From Streptomyces sp. NBC_01497 (lineage in GTDB: Bacteria > Actinomycetota > Actinomycetes > Streptomycetales > Streptomycetaceae): DNA of 64,000 nt. Below, one piece after another: positions 56,301 through 64,000 of the stretch. The DNA lies in assembly GCF_036250695.1 (NCBI RefSeq), contig NZ_CP109427.1, positions 2,728,001-2,792,000 of the forward strand. Reading direction: 5' to 3'. The position numbers were made by a program, and so were the translations under genes. Numbering within the stretch: position 1 is the stretch's first letter; every line of letters starts with the position of its first letter. The notes under the pieces are model-generated. The model searched no databases. It was not told where the DNA came from and was given only the letters and a program-made list of their open reading frames with translations.

Positions 56301-56482
56301 CGGCCCCGGCCGAGCCGGGCCCGCCCGCGCGCGCGGCACCCCGCCGCGCTCCGTACGCGCCGGGTCCCGGGGCCGCGTCGTGGCTCCGCCCTCCCCTCCG
56401 CGATCCACCGCACCGGACCCCGCTCCCTGATCCGGCCCGTCCGCACGAAAGCCCCTGGGAGACCCCTCACCTGGGAGACGTC

Positions 56483-57331
56483 TTGGCCACCGGCACGGAA
56501 CCTCCTCGCACCACCCCTCCCACCACCCCCGCCACCACGGGTACGGGCGTGCGCGGCGCCGGGCGCGCCGCCATCGCGGCCCGCCATCTGCGCACCGACC
56601 GCTGGTGGCTGCAGCCCGCGGTGACGGCGGCGGGACTGCTCGGCTTCATCGCGTACTCGGTCTGGCGGGCGTTCGCGAACGCCGACTACTACGCGGCGCC
56701 CTACGTCTCACCCTTCTACTCGCCGTGCGTCGCGCACGACTGCGTCCCCATGAAGGGCGGCGCCGACTGGGACGTCTTCGGCAGTTGGTGGGGACTGTCC
56801 CCGGCCCTGCTCGTCCTGATCTTCCCGCTGGGCTTCCGGCTGACCTGCTACTACTACCGCAAGGCGTACTACCGGGCCTTCTGGTCCTCGCCGCCCGCCT
56901 GCGCCGTGGCCGAGCCGCACGCGAAGTACAGCGGCGAGACGCGGCTGCCGCTGATCCTCCAGAACGTCCACCGGTACTTCTTCTACTTCGCGCTGCTGGT
57001 CGCGGGCATCCTGACGTACGACACCGTGCTGGCGTTCCGCGACGCGCACGGGGCCTTCGGCCACATGGGCCTCGGCTCGCTCGTCTTCGTCGCCAACATC
57101 GCGCTGATCTGGGCGTACACCCTCTCGTGCCACTCCTGCCGCCACCTGATCGGCGGCCGGCTGCGGCATTTCTCCCGGCACCCGGTGCGCTACCGGCTGT
57201 GGGGCCTCGTGGGGAAGCTGAACGCCCGGCACATGCAGCTGGCCTGGGCGTCGCTGATCAGCGTCGCCGTCGCCGACTTCTATGTGTACCTGGTCGCCTC
57301 CGGGGTCTTCGCCGATCCGCGCTTCTTCTAG
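56483..57331 (+). CDS. sdhC: succinate dehydrogenase cytochrome b subunit (Sdh1 type)
   Basis: A 282-residue protein with five to six helices. His residues in NVHRYFFYF and CHSCRHLIGG may ligate haem(s), as in the diheme SdhC of the Rv0249c type. TTG at 56483 follows GGGAG; the first 40 residues are Pro/Thr-rich and disordered. It anchors the flavoprotein and Fe-S subunit to the membrane and passes electrons to menaquinone. A single membrane subunit serves the complex, as no sdhD is present. Confidence 0.87.
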   Translation: MATGTEPPRTTPPTTPATTGTGVRGAGRAAIAARHLRTDRWWLQPAVTAAGLLGFIAYSVWRAFANADYYAAPYVSPFYSPCVAHDCVPMKGGADWDVFGSWWGLSPALLVLIFPLGFRLTCYYYRKAYYRAFWSSPPACAVAEPHAKYSGETRLPLILQNVHRYFFYFALLVAGILTYDTVLAFRDAHGAFGHMGLGSLVFVANIALIWAYTLSCHSCRHLIGGRLRHFSRHPVRYRLWGLVGKLNARHMQLAWASLISVAVADFYVYLVASGVFADPRFF

Positions 57332-57421
57332 ACCACGACCGTCCGGACCACGACCGTCGGAGCACGCCCGTCGGAGCACGCCCGTCGGACCAGCAGGCAA
57401 TCGCAGGGAGAGCCACCAGAA

Positions 57422-59413
57422 ATGACGCAACCGGAACGAGGCCAGTGGGACGTCGTGGTCGTCGGGGCGGGCGGTGCCGGGCTGCGGGCCGCGATCGCCG
57501 CCCGCGAGGCGGGCGCCCGTACGGCCGTGATCTGCAAGTCCCTGTTCGGCAAGGCCCACACGGTGATGGCCGAGGGCGGCATCGCCGCGTCCATGGGCAA
57601 TGTGAACTCCGGCGACAACTGGCAGGTGCACTTCCGGGACACCCTGCGCGGCGGCAAGTTCCTCAACCAGTGGCGGATGGCGGAGCTGCACGCCAAGGAG
57701 GCACCCGAGAGGGTGTGGGAACTGGAGACGTGGGGTGCGCTGTTCGACCGTACGCCCGACGGGCGGATCTCCCAGCGCAACTTCGGCGGGCACCAGTTCC
57801 CGCGCCTCGCGCACGTCGGCGACCGCACAGGACTTGAGCTGATCCGTACGCTCCAGCAGAAGATCGTCTCGCTCCAGCAGGAGGACTTCCGCGAGACCGG
57901 GGAGTACGAGTCCCGGCTGAAGGTCTTCCAGGAGTGCACGGTCACGCGGATCCTGAAGGATCAGGGCCCGAAGGGCGGCGACCGGGTGTCGGGCGCCTTC
58001 TGCTACGAGCGGGAGTCGGGCAGGTTCTTCGTGCTCGAAGCGCCCGCCGTCGTCCTCGCGACCGGTGGCATCGGCAAGTCCTTCAAGGTCACCTCGAACT
58101 CGTGGGAGTACACGGGCGACGGACACGCGCTGGCGCTGCTGGCCGGGGCGCCGCTGATCAACATGGAGTTCGTGCAGTTCCACCCGACGGGCATGATCTG
58201 GCCGCCGTCCGTGAAGGGCCTGCTGGTCACGGAGTCCGTACGAGGCGACGGCGGGGTCCTGCGCAACGCCGAGGGCAAGCGCTTCATGTTCGACTACGTG
58301 CCCGACGTCTTCAAGGAGCAGTACGCGGAGTCCGAGGAGGAGGGCGACCGCTGGTACGAGGACGCCGACAACAACCGCCGCCCACCCGAACTGCTCCCCC
58401 GCGACGAGGTCGCCCGCGCCATCAACTCCGAGGTGAAGGCGGGCCGCGGCTCGCCGCACGGCGGGGTCTTCCTCGACGTCTCGACGCGGATGACGCCCGA
58501 CCGGATCCGGCGCCGGCTGCCGTCGATGTACCACCAGTTCAAGGAACTCGCGGACGTCGACATCACCACGGAGGCGATGGAGGTCGGCCCGACCTGCCAC
58601 TACGTGATGGGCGGCGTGGCCGTCGACTCGGACTCCGCCGCCGCGCTCGGCGTGCCGGGTCTGTACGCGGCCGGCGAGGTCGCGGGCGGCATGCACGGCT
58701 CCAACCGGCTCGGCGGCAACTCGCTCTCCGACCTGCTGGTGTTCGGCCGCCGGGCGGGACTGGGCGCGGCCGGGTACGCCGCGGCGCTCCCCGAGCGCCC
58801 CCGGATCGACGAGGACCAGGTGGACGCGGCGGCCGCGGAGGCGCTGCGGCCGTTCAGCGCGGAGGAGGGCGCGACCGGCGACGGGAGCGGCGCGGGCACC
58901 GCGCCCGGGTCCGCGGGCGCCACCGGGACCGCGCCCGCCGAGAACCCGTACACGCTCCATCAGGAACTCCAGCAGACGATGAACGACCTGGTCGGCATCA
59001 TCCGGCGGGCGGGTGAGATGGAGGAGGCGCTGGAGCGGCTCGGGAAACTGCGGGTACGGGCGCGGCGCGCGGGCGTCGAGGGGCACCGGCAGTTCAACCC
59101 CGGCTGGCACCTGGCACTCGACCTGCGCAACATGCTGCTCGTCAGCGAGTGCGTGGCGCGTGCCGCGCTGGAGCGCACGGAGAGCCGCGGCGGCCACACC
59201 CGCGAGGACCGGCCGGACATGGAGGCACGCTGGCGCCGGGTCAATCTGCACTGCGCGCTGAGCGGTCCCGGCGCCCCGGACGCCACCGGTCCCGAGCACG
59301 GCCAGATCACGCTGACCCGGCAGGAGACCCCGCCGATCCGTCCCGACCTGCTCGCCCTCTTCGAGAAGGAGGAGCTGGTCAAGTACCTGGCCGAAGAGGA
59401 GATCCACGAGTGA
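57422..59413 (+). CDS. sdhA: succinate dehydrogenase/fumarate reductase flavoprotein
   Basis: A 663-residue flavoprotein that oxidises succinate to fumarate. FAD site VVVGAGGAGLRAAIAA, covalent-flavin region KAHTVMAEGGIAAS, substrate-loop QFHPTGM, capping and active-site HGSNRLGGNSLSD and the helix near PRDEVARAI. A Gly/Ala/Thr-rich insertion (about 485-505) interrupts the C-terminal domain. It resembles Rv0248c (Sdh1), which is longer than the classical SdhA type. ATG at 57422 follows a GGGAGAG. The stop overlaps sdhB by 4 bp. Confidence 0.93.
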   Translation: MTQPERGQWDVVVVGAGGAGLRAAIAAREAGARTAVICKSLFGKAHTVMAEGGIAASMGNVNSGDNWQVHFRDTLRGGKFLNQWRMAELHAKEAPERVWELETWGALFDRTPDGRISQRNFGGHQFPRLAHVGDRTGLELIRTLQQKIVSLQQEDFRETGEYESRLKVFQECTVTRILKDQGPKGGDRVSGAFCYERESGRFFVLEAPAVVLATGGIGKSFKVTSNSWEYTGDGHALALLAGAPLINMEFVQFHPTGMIWPPSVKGLLVTESVRGDGGVLRNAEGKRFMFDYVPDVFKEQYAESEEEGDRWYEDADNNRRPPELLPRDEVARAINSEVKAGRGSPHGGVFLDVSTRMTPDRIRRRLPSMYHQFKELADVDITTEAMEVGPTCHYVMGGVAVDSDSAAALGVPGLYAAGEVAGGMHGSNRLGGNSLSDLLVFGRRAGLGAAGYAAALPERPRIDEDQVDAAAAEALRPFSAEEGATGDGSGAGTAPGSAGATGTAPAENPYTLHQELQQTMNDLVGIIRRAGEMEEALERLGKLRVRARRAGVEGHRQFNPGWHLALDLRNMLLVSECVARAALERTESRGGHTREDRPDMEARWRRVNLHCALSGPGAPDATGPEHGQITLTRQETPPIRPDLLALFEKEELVKYLAEEEIHE

Positions 59414-60288
59414 GCACACACGCGGGTACGGGGACGGACTCCGGCACGGGGACAGGTTCCGGCACGGCCGCGGGCGGGGGCGCCGGCCCGTCCGGCACGG
59501 CGTACGCCGCGCACTTCCGGGTGTGGCGGGGCGATGCGGACGGCGGCGCCCTGGTGGACTTCACCGTCGACGTGCACGACGGCGAGGTCGTCCTCGACAT
59601 CATCCACCGCATCCAGGCGACGCAGGCGGCCGACCTGGCGGTGCGCTGGAACTGCAAGGCGGGCAAGTGCGGTTCGTGCAGCGCGGAGGTCAACGGGCGG
59701 CCCCGGCTGATGTGCATGACGCGCATGTCGGTCTTCGGGCGGGACGAGACGGTCACCGTGACACCGTTGCGCGCCTTCCCCGTCATGCGCGACCTGGTGA
59801 CGGACGTGTCGTTCAACTACGAGAAGGCCCGGGAGATACCGGCGTTCGTCCCGCCGCCGGGAGTGGCGGCGGGCGACTACCGGATGGCGCAGGTCGACGT
59901 GGACCGCTCGCAGGAGTTCCGCAAGTGCATCGAGTGCTACCTGTGCCAGAACACCTGCCACGTCGTACGCGACCACGAGGAGAACAAGACAGCGTTCGCC
60001 GGGCCCCGCTATCTGATGCGCGTCGCGGAACTGGACATGCACCCGCTCGACGCCGCCGAGGAGGCGGGGCTCGACCGCAAGCGGACGGCCCAGGACGAGC
60101 ACGGCCTCGGCTTCTGCAACGTCACCAAGTGCTGCACCGAGGTGTGCCCGGAGGGCATCAGGATCACGGACAACGCCCTCATCCCGCTCAAGGAGCGGGC
60201 GGCGGACCGGGCGTACGACCCGCTGGTCTGGCTGGGCAACAAGATCCTGCGGCGCGGACGCGACACCGACACCGGCACCGGCACCTGA
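59410..60288 (+). CDS. sdhB: succinate dehydrogenase iron-sulfur subunit
   Basis: A 292-residue subunit. The [2Fe-2S] site has CKAGKCGSC and a later LMC; [3Fe-4S]/[4Fe-4S] ligands are in CIECYLCQNTC and CNVTKCCTEVCPEG. The N-terminal ~35 residues are a Gly/Thr/Ser tail with GTGTDSGTGTGSG, absent from most SdhB proteins and possibly not translated if an internal start is used. GTG at 59410 overlaps the sdhA stop. It ends the operon. Confidence 0.93.
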   Translation: MSTHAGTGTDSGTGTGSGTAAGGGAGPSGTAYAAHFRVWRGDADGGALVDFTVDVHDGEVVLDIIHRIQATQAADLAVRWNCKAGKCGSCSAEVNGRPRLMCMTRMSVFGRDETVTVTPLRAFPVMRDLVTDVSFNYEKAREIPAFVPPPGVAAGDYRMAQVDVDRSQEFRKCIECYLCQNTCHVVRDHEENKTAFAGPRYLMRVAELDMHPLDAAEEAGLDRKRTAQDEHGLGFCNVTKCCTEVCPEGIRITDNALIPLKERAADRAYDPLVWLGNKILRRGRDTDTGTGT

Positions 60289-60380
60289 CCCGCCCCGGCC
60301 GTCCCCGCCCTGCCACACCCACCGCGCCCGCGCCGGAACCGCGCGCCGAACCTCGCGCGCCAAAGCACCGAAGCGCCGAA

Positions 60381-60416
60381 GGGCCCGCGCCCGCCGGAAT
60401 CGGCGGAGGCGGGCCC
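60381..60416. terminator. two-tier hairpin after sdhB
   Basis: GGGCCCGC pairs with GCGGGCCC, and inside CCGCCG pairs with CGGCGG around GAAT. It lies between convergent sdhB and the isochorismatase-like gene. Confidence 0.85.
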
Positions 60417-60475
60417 CGGTGCGTGGCGGTCGGCGGCCACGCGCCCGCGCGGCGCGTACCGCGAGCGGCGGACGG

Positions 60476-61027
60476 TCAGCCGAGCAGCTTGATGATCGCG
60501 TCGGTGGTGTCCGTCTCGCCCAGGCGGGGGAAGACCCGCTCCACGGCGTTGCGGTGCGTCTCGGCGTCCATGTCGGTGACGGCGTCCGTCGCGACGGTGA
60601 CGTTGTAGCCGTGCTCGTACGCCGCCCGCGCGGTGTTCTCCACGCCGATGCTGGTCGCGATGCCGCTCAGCACGACCTGCGTCACGCCCCGGCGGCGCAG
60701 CTGGAGGTCCAGGTCGGTGCCGTGGAAGGCGCCCCAGACCTGCTTGGTGACGACGATGTCGCTGTCCTGCCGGCCGAGCCCTTCGACCAGGTCGGCCCAG
60801 TCGGCCGGCGGCTGCCCGCCGCCGGACGCGCCCTCGGTGCGGCCGGGGGCCCCGCCGGTGACGCGGACGAGCACGACGGGCAGGCCCTTGGCGCGGAACG
60901 CGGCGGCCAGGCGCGCGGAGCGCTCCACCACTTCGTCGGCGGGGTGGACGGTGGGCAGGGAGACGATCCCCTTCTGCAGGTCGACGACGACCAGGGCGGT
61001 CTTGGGGTCGAGGGTGGTGGCGCTCAT
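60476..61027 (-). CDS. isochorismatase-like hydrolase lacking the catalytic Cys
   Basis: A 183-residue isochorismatase-fold protein. Asp is kept (VVVDLQKG), as is Lys (VTKQVWGAFHGTDLD), but the position that holds Cys in amidases (TxxCV) is Gly here (SGIATSIGVENTAR). That substitution matches true isochorismatases such as PhzD and EntB rather than cysteine amidases. No siderophore or phenazine genes lie near, so the substrate is unknown. ATG at 61027 has AAGGAG ten bases off. It follows the MarR/MFS genes on the same strand after 135 bp. Confidence 0.85.
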   Translation of the reverse strand: MSATTLDPKTALVVVDLQKGIVSLPTVHPADEVVERSARLAAAFRAKGLPVVLVRVTGGAPGRTEGASGGGQPPADWADLVEGLGRQDSDIVVTKQVWGAFHGTDLDLQLRRRGVTQVVLSGIATSIGVENTARAAYEHGYNVTVATDAVTDMDAETHRNAVERVFPRLGETDTTDAIIKLLG

Positions 61028-61162
61028 CTGAGGCTTTTCTCCTTGGATTTGGTGCTTCGTACGGCGCCGCGCGGAGGATGTCCCCGCCCGGCTCTGTTCG
61101 ATATGTCCCGGTGTGCCGGATGCGTCCGCATCACGCCCGCCGGGGTTCTCGGGCCGTGCCTG

Positions 61163-62779
61163 TCAGGTCCGGGAGCCGCGGCGCAGCGCCCGGTCGGTCA
61201 GGGTCACGACGATCAGCAGCACCCCGAGGCCGGCCGACACCACGGCCATGAGGTGCAGACCGCTGTCACTGGCCTTCTGGCCGTAGGCGAGAGCGATCAG
61301 GCTCGACGCGGCGATGGCGCCGATGTACTGGGCGGTGCGCTGGAGTCCCGCGGCGGAACCGATGCTCTCCGCCGGCGAGTACGACTGGACGGCCGCCTGG
61401 TTGCTGGTGCCGATGAGGCCCTGCGGGACACCGAAGCATGCTCCCGCCACCAGCAGGACCACCAGCGGGGTGTGGCCGCCGATGAAGGCGAGCAGGATCG
61501 CACCCGCCAGCAGCAGCACACTGGCCAGGGTCAGCGGGCCGCGGATGCCCTTCGTACGGGCACCGAGCAGCGAACAGACCAGCGCGGCCACCGACATGGG
61601 CAGCATCAGCAGGCCGGTCATGGCGGAGGAGTAGCCGCGGCCGTCCTCAAGCCACTGCGTGAAGCCGTACATCACGCAGTAGATCAGCAGGTAGCTGAGA
61701 CCGTGGCGGAGGTAGGTGCGGGCCAGCGCCCCGTTCGCCGCGAGCATCCGCAGGTCGATGAACGGCTGCCTGGAACGCAGTTGCCAGCGGACCAGGACCA
61801 CCGAGACGACGGCGAAGGGCGCGAGCAGCCACCAGATCGGGTGGCTGAGGTCCAGCAGGAAGAACGCCAGAAGCGTCAGCGCGGTGGTGAACAGGCCGAT
61901 GCCCAGCGGGTCGACGGACCGCCACACGGAACTCCGCGCCCCGGCCGCCGGATCGGCGGCCCTGGCCGCGGCCCGTTCGGCGCGCGTGGCGTCCCTCGGC
62001 ACGTAGACCAGCGCCATGACGAAAGCGGCGAGCGCCACGGGCAGGTTGACGGCGAAGATGCCGCGCCAGCCGAAGATCCCGACGAGCAGCCCGCCGAGGG
62101 TCGGACCGACCGCCGCGCTGCCCAGCCCCGCGAAGGACAGCCGGGCGAGCACGGGCCGTGGCGGCGTCCTGCCGACCCGGCGGCCCTCGTCGCGCAGCAC
62201 GGACATGGCCGCCGGGTAGGCGGCGGACGTGCCGATGCCCAGCAACAGCCGGGAGAGCAGCAGCCAGCTGAAGGACGGCGCGAACGTGCCGACGATCCCG
62301 GACAGGAAGACCACGGCCAGGCCGCCGAGGAAGACCCGGCGCGGGCCGAGCGAGTCGGCGAGCTTGCCGAGCACCGGCTGCGCGACGGCGCTCGCGAGGT
62401 ACAGGACGGAGATCAGCCAGGCCGTGTCGGCCGCGCCGACACCGAAGTCGTGCCCGATCGACACCAGAGCCGTGGAGATCATCGTGGTGTTGAGCGGGTT
62501 GAGCAGGGAGCCCATCAGCAGCGGCAGGGTCAGGCGTCCCGCGAAACCCTTCCGCGCGCCGGGACGGGACTCGGTACCCGGCCGGGTCGGCAGGGGACGT
62601 CCGGCCCGGCCGGGGGCCGCACCGGAACCGGGGGCCGCGCCGGAACCGGAGGCAGCACCGGTGGGGCTCGCGCCGGTGGCGGGGTCGGTGGCGGCGGGGT
62701 CAGCCGTGCTGTCGCGTGCCGGTGATGACGTGTCGTTCCCTCCGTCCGTACGGGGGTCGTGGGTGTCGGTGGTGCTCAC
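61163..62779 (-). CDS. MFS multidrug exporter, DHA2 (14-helix) type
   Basis: A 538-residue transporter. Helices begin after ~75 disordered residues (Pro/Gly/Ala-rich). TTMISTALVSIG is near helix 1 and the motif A region LGKLADSLGPRRVFLGG follows helix 2; the rest gives 14 helices. It exports drugs or dyes by proton antiport; no substrate can be named. GTG at 62779 has a poor ribosome site and is 13 bp downstream of marR, so it is probably repressed by and cotranscribed with it. Confidence 0.9.
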   Translation of the reverse strand: MSTTDTHDPRTDGGNDTSSPARDSTADPAATDPATGASPTGAASGSGAAPGSGAAPGRAGRPLPTRPGTESRPGARKGFAGRLTLPLLMGSLLNPLNTTMISTALVSIGHDFGVGAADTAWLISVLYLASAVAQPVLGKLADSLGPRRVFLGGLAVVFLSGIVGTFAPSFSWLLLSRLLLGIGTSAAYPAAMSVLRDEGRRVGRTPPRPVLARLSFAGLGSAAVGPTLGGLLVGIFGWRGIFAVNLPVALAAFVMALVYVPRDATRAERAAARAADPAAGARSSVWRSVDPLGIGLFTTALTLLAFFLLDLSHPIWWLLAPFAVVSVVLVRWQLRSRQPFIDLRMLAANGALARTYLRHGLSYLLIYCVMYGFTQWLEDGRGYSSAMTGLLMLPMSVAALVCSLLGARTKGIRGPLTLASVLLLAGAILLAFIGGHTPLVVLLVAGACFGVPQGLIGTSNQAAVQSYSPAESIGSAAGLQRTAQYIGAIAASSLIALAYGQKASDSGLHLMAVVSAGLGVLLIVVTLTDRALRRGSRT

Positions 62780-62792
62780 AGGAGCCGTGCTC

Positions 62793-63236
62793 TCACTTCT
62801 CGGTCAGGCGTCGCAGCAGGGCCGCCGCGGCGGCCAGGGTGCGGCGCTCGTCCGCTTCGAGTTCCTCGGCGATCACCTTTGACAGCCAGGTCTGCTTGGC
62901 CGCGCGCACGCCCGCGAGGACGGTACGGCCGTGGTCGGTGACGGAGACGACGGACTGCCTGCCGTCGGTCGGGTGGGGCGTCCGTTCGATCAGGCCCTGC
63001 TCCTCCAGCACACCGAGCGTGAGGCGCATCGACTGCGGCCTGATGTGCTCGGCGCGGGCGAGGGCGGCCGTCGTGGACGGGCCGTCGTCGGTGATCCGTA
63101 CCAGCGCGGAGCGCTGGGAGGCGGTGAGCCCGGTCTCGGACGAGGTGGACCTCAGGCGACGCGACAGGAGCCCGGCGACTGCGGCGATATCCGCTGCCAC
63201 CTGTTCCGACGTGGGGTCTCCTGACGAATCGGTCAT
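62793..63236 (-). CDS. MarR-family regulator
   Basis: A 147-residue winged-helix regulator (LTASQRSALVRITDDGPSTTAALA; recognition helix RPQSMRLTLGVLEEQGLIER; wing HPTDGRQSVVSVTDHG). It most likely represses itself and the MFS exporter just downstream. The ATG at 63236 has no ribosome site. The -10 element ends only six bases before it, so it appears to be translated from a leaderless mRNA. Confidence 0.93.
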   Translation of the reverse strand: MTDSSGDPTSEQVAADIAAVAGLLSRRLRSTSSETGLTASQRSALVRITDDGPSTTAALARAEHIRPQSMRLTLGVLEEQGLIERTPHPTDGRQSVVSVTDHGRTVLAGVRAAKQTWLSKVIAEELEADERRTLAAAAALLRRLTEK

Positions 63237-63242
63237 GGCAAC

Positions 63243-63272
63243 AGACTACGAAATTGACAGGGAGCCTTGCAA
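63243..63272 (-). promoter_or_regulatory. candidate leaderless marR promoter with CTTGCAAG palindrome
   Basis: On the minus strand TTGCAA (63272-63267), 18 bases, then TAGTCT (63248-63243), then six bases to the ATG. The -35 is embedded in the 8-bp palindrome CTTGCAAG (63266-63273), a possible operator for the MarR protein. Confidence 0.5.
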
Positions 63273-63281
63273 GTTTGCCTG

Positions 63282-63400
63282 CTGTTCCGTGCCTCACTCG
63301 GGCTGTCCCGCGCCCCGCCCGGTCTGTCCCGTGCCCCTCGGGCTGTTCCGTGCCCCTCGGGCTGTCCCCTGCCCCTCGGGCTGTTCCGTGCCCCGCTCCT
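63282..63400. repeat. 19-21 bp intergenic tandem repeat, six units
   Basis: Units start CTGTTCC or CTGTCCC at 63282, 63303, 63324, 63343, 63362 and 63381, with a GTGCCCCTCGGG core. It lies upstream of the marR promoter and downstream of the right-hand gene's end. Confidence 0.8.
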
Positions 63401-63403
63401 GCC

Positions 63404-63497
63404 GGGCGGCCGGACGGGTGCCGACAGTCGGGCGGCCGGACGGGTGCCCACGGTGCGGGCGGCCGGTCGGGTGCCGACGGTCCAGGCGGCCGGACCC
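63404..63497. repeat. 26-27 bp intergenic tandem repeat, four units
   Basis: GGGCGGCCGGACGGGTGCC-type units start at 63404, 63430, 63457 and 63484 (the last begins AGGCGGC). This array adjoins the previous one but has an unrelated unit. Confidence 0.8.
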
Positions 63498-63511
63498 TGA
63501 AGCCCGCGGCC

Positions 63512-64000
63512 TCAGCCGCGGGAGGTCGCGCCCCAGCCGTCGCGGTACGCCGCCCAGTCGCTCTCCGTGGCCGCGAAGTCGACGTACAGCGCGACGCCGA
63601 ACCGCTCACGGTGGACGTCGTCGCGGCCCAGTGCCAGCCGTACCCCGTGGATCGCGGCGGCCGGTGTCTCCGCGTACCCGTGGTGGCTCATGTCCTCCTC
63701 GCGGTAGAAGGGCAGCCCCATCAGCAGGTCCGTGCTCCGCGGCGTGACCTCCAGGGCGAGCGCGGTCTGCTGGGCCACGTAGCCCCCGTACAGCGACTCC
63801 AGCGGCATCGCCGTGTCGTAGGACATGACGGCGACCTGGTCGACGCGGCGCGCGACCTGCGCGAAGTACGCCTGCGACCACCATTTGGGGTGCCCCGTGA
63901 GCGCCCCGGCCGCCGCGTGCAGCGCGGGCAGCGGGTCGATCTGCGCCGTGGACACCGACAGGGTCGCGCCGCGCCCCCGGGTCAGGGCGTGCAGTTCGTC
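63512..64000 (-). CDS. C-terminal part of a glycosidase-like protein (GH18-like barrel)
   Basis: The minus-strand frame is open from 64000, so the gene continues beyond the window; the GTG at 63955 is internal. At least 162 residues are seen. QVAVMSYDTAMPLESLYGG resembles the strand 6 region of GH18 chitinase-type barrels (MSYD). A later MGLPFYREED resembles the strand 7 region. The GH18 catalytic DxxDxDxE would lie in the missing part. It ends WGATSRG. Assignment is tentative. Confidence 0.55.
   Translation of the reverse strand, partial: DELHALTRGRGATLSVSTAQIDPLPALHAAAGALTGHPKWWSQAYFAQVARRVDQVAVMSYDTAMPLESLYGGYVAQQTALALEVTPRSTDLLMGLPFYREEDMSHHGYAETPAAAIHGVRLALGRDDVHRERFGVALYVDFAATESDWAAYRDGWGATSRG

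Overview
The window is ordinary high-GC actinobacterial chromosome, almost certainly Streptomyces. Evidence: GTG and TTG starts throughout, short overlapping operons, a DUF3117 gene, a mycothiol-biosynthesis deacetylase (mshB), a WhiB-free sigE/rseA/htrA/tatB block, and a five-gene oligopeptide permease in the bldKA-B-C-D-E order known from Streptomyces development. I see no phage, plasmid, IS element, CRISPR array, rRNA, tRNA or biosynthetic gene cluster. This is a conserved core region, not an island.

Layout, left to right. 1-9 kb: end of a PHP-domain gene, two cytosolic conserved proteins, CorA-type Mg/Co transporter behind a long structured leader, a lipoprotein, a soluble MgtE-N/CBS protein coupled to a DUF1003 membrane protein, and the Fe-S carrier Mrp. 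9-14 kb (minus strand): ECF sigma factor, its zinc anti-sigma factor, an HtrA-like protease and TatB, with an O-methyltransferase divergent from sigE. 14.7-27 kb: DUF3117, an enoyl-CoA hydratase, 3-methyladenine glycosylase (tag) behind a DivIVA-like gene, a folP2-like protein, a LOG-family protein, lysine/DAP genes dapE and dapC, ferredoxin fdxA, a GNAT acetyltransferase, a SirB1-like protein and a LuxR regulator. 27-33 kb: a complete oligopeptide ABC transporter (binding protein, two permeases, two ATPases). 33-39.7 kb: S9 prolyl oligopeptidase, a small membrane protein, mshB, a DUF6113 protein and a large membrane-anchored protein. 39.8-43.3 kb: an ABC exporter with a DesK-like kinase and a NarL-type regulator, preceded by a 12-bp inverted repeat. 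43.6-50 kb (minus strand): the bldK-type permease operon, apparently led by a 23-codon ORF. 50.5-55.8 kb: typA/bipA and an LpqW-like lipoprotein, separated by about 1 kb without a gene. 56-60 kb: a three-gene succinate dehydrogenase (Sdh1 type). 60-64 kb: a cysteine-less isochorismatase-like protein, an MFS exporter with a MarR regulator, repeats, and the end of a glycosidase-like gene.

The gene set from corA to typA/lpqW matches, broadly in order, the Mycobacterium tuberculosis interval around Rv1165-Rv1239 (typA, lpqW, mshB, fdxC, dapC, dapE, LOG, folP2, DivIVA-like, tagA, DUF3117, O-methyltransferase, sigE, rseA, htrA, tatB, mrp, MgtE-N, corA). The two Opp clusters, the ABC/two-component block, the S9 peptidase and the Sdh1 operon are additions to that backbone.

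The best leads are regulatory rather than enzymatic: two short coupled or leader ORFs (before corA and before bldKA), an ATT-initiated gene, a candidate operator for the ABC two-component system, a leaderless marR promoter, and several minisatellite-like intergenic repeats.
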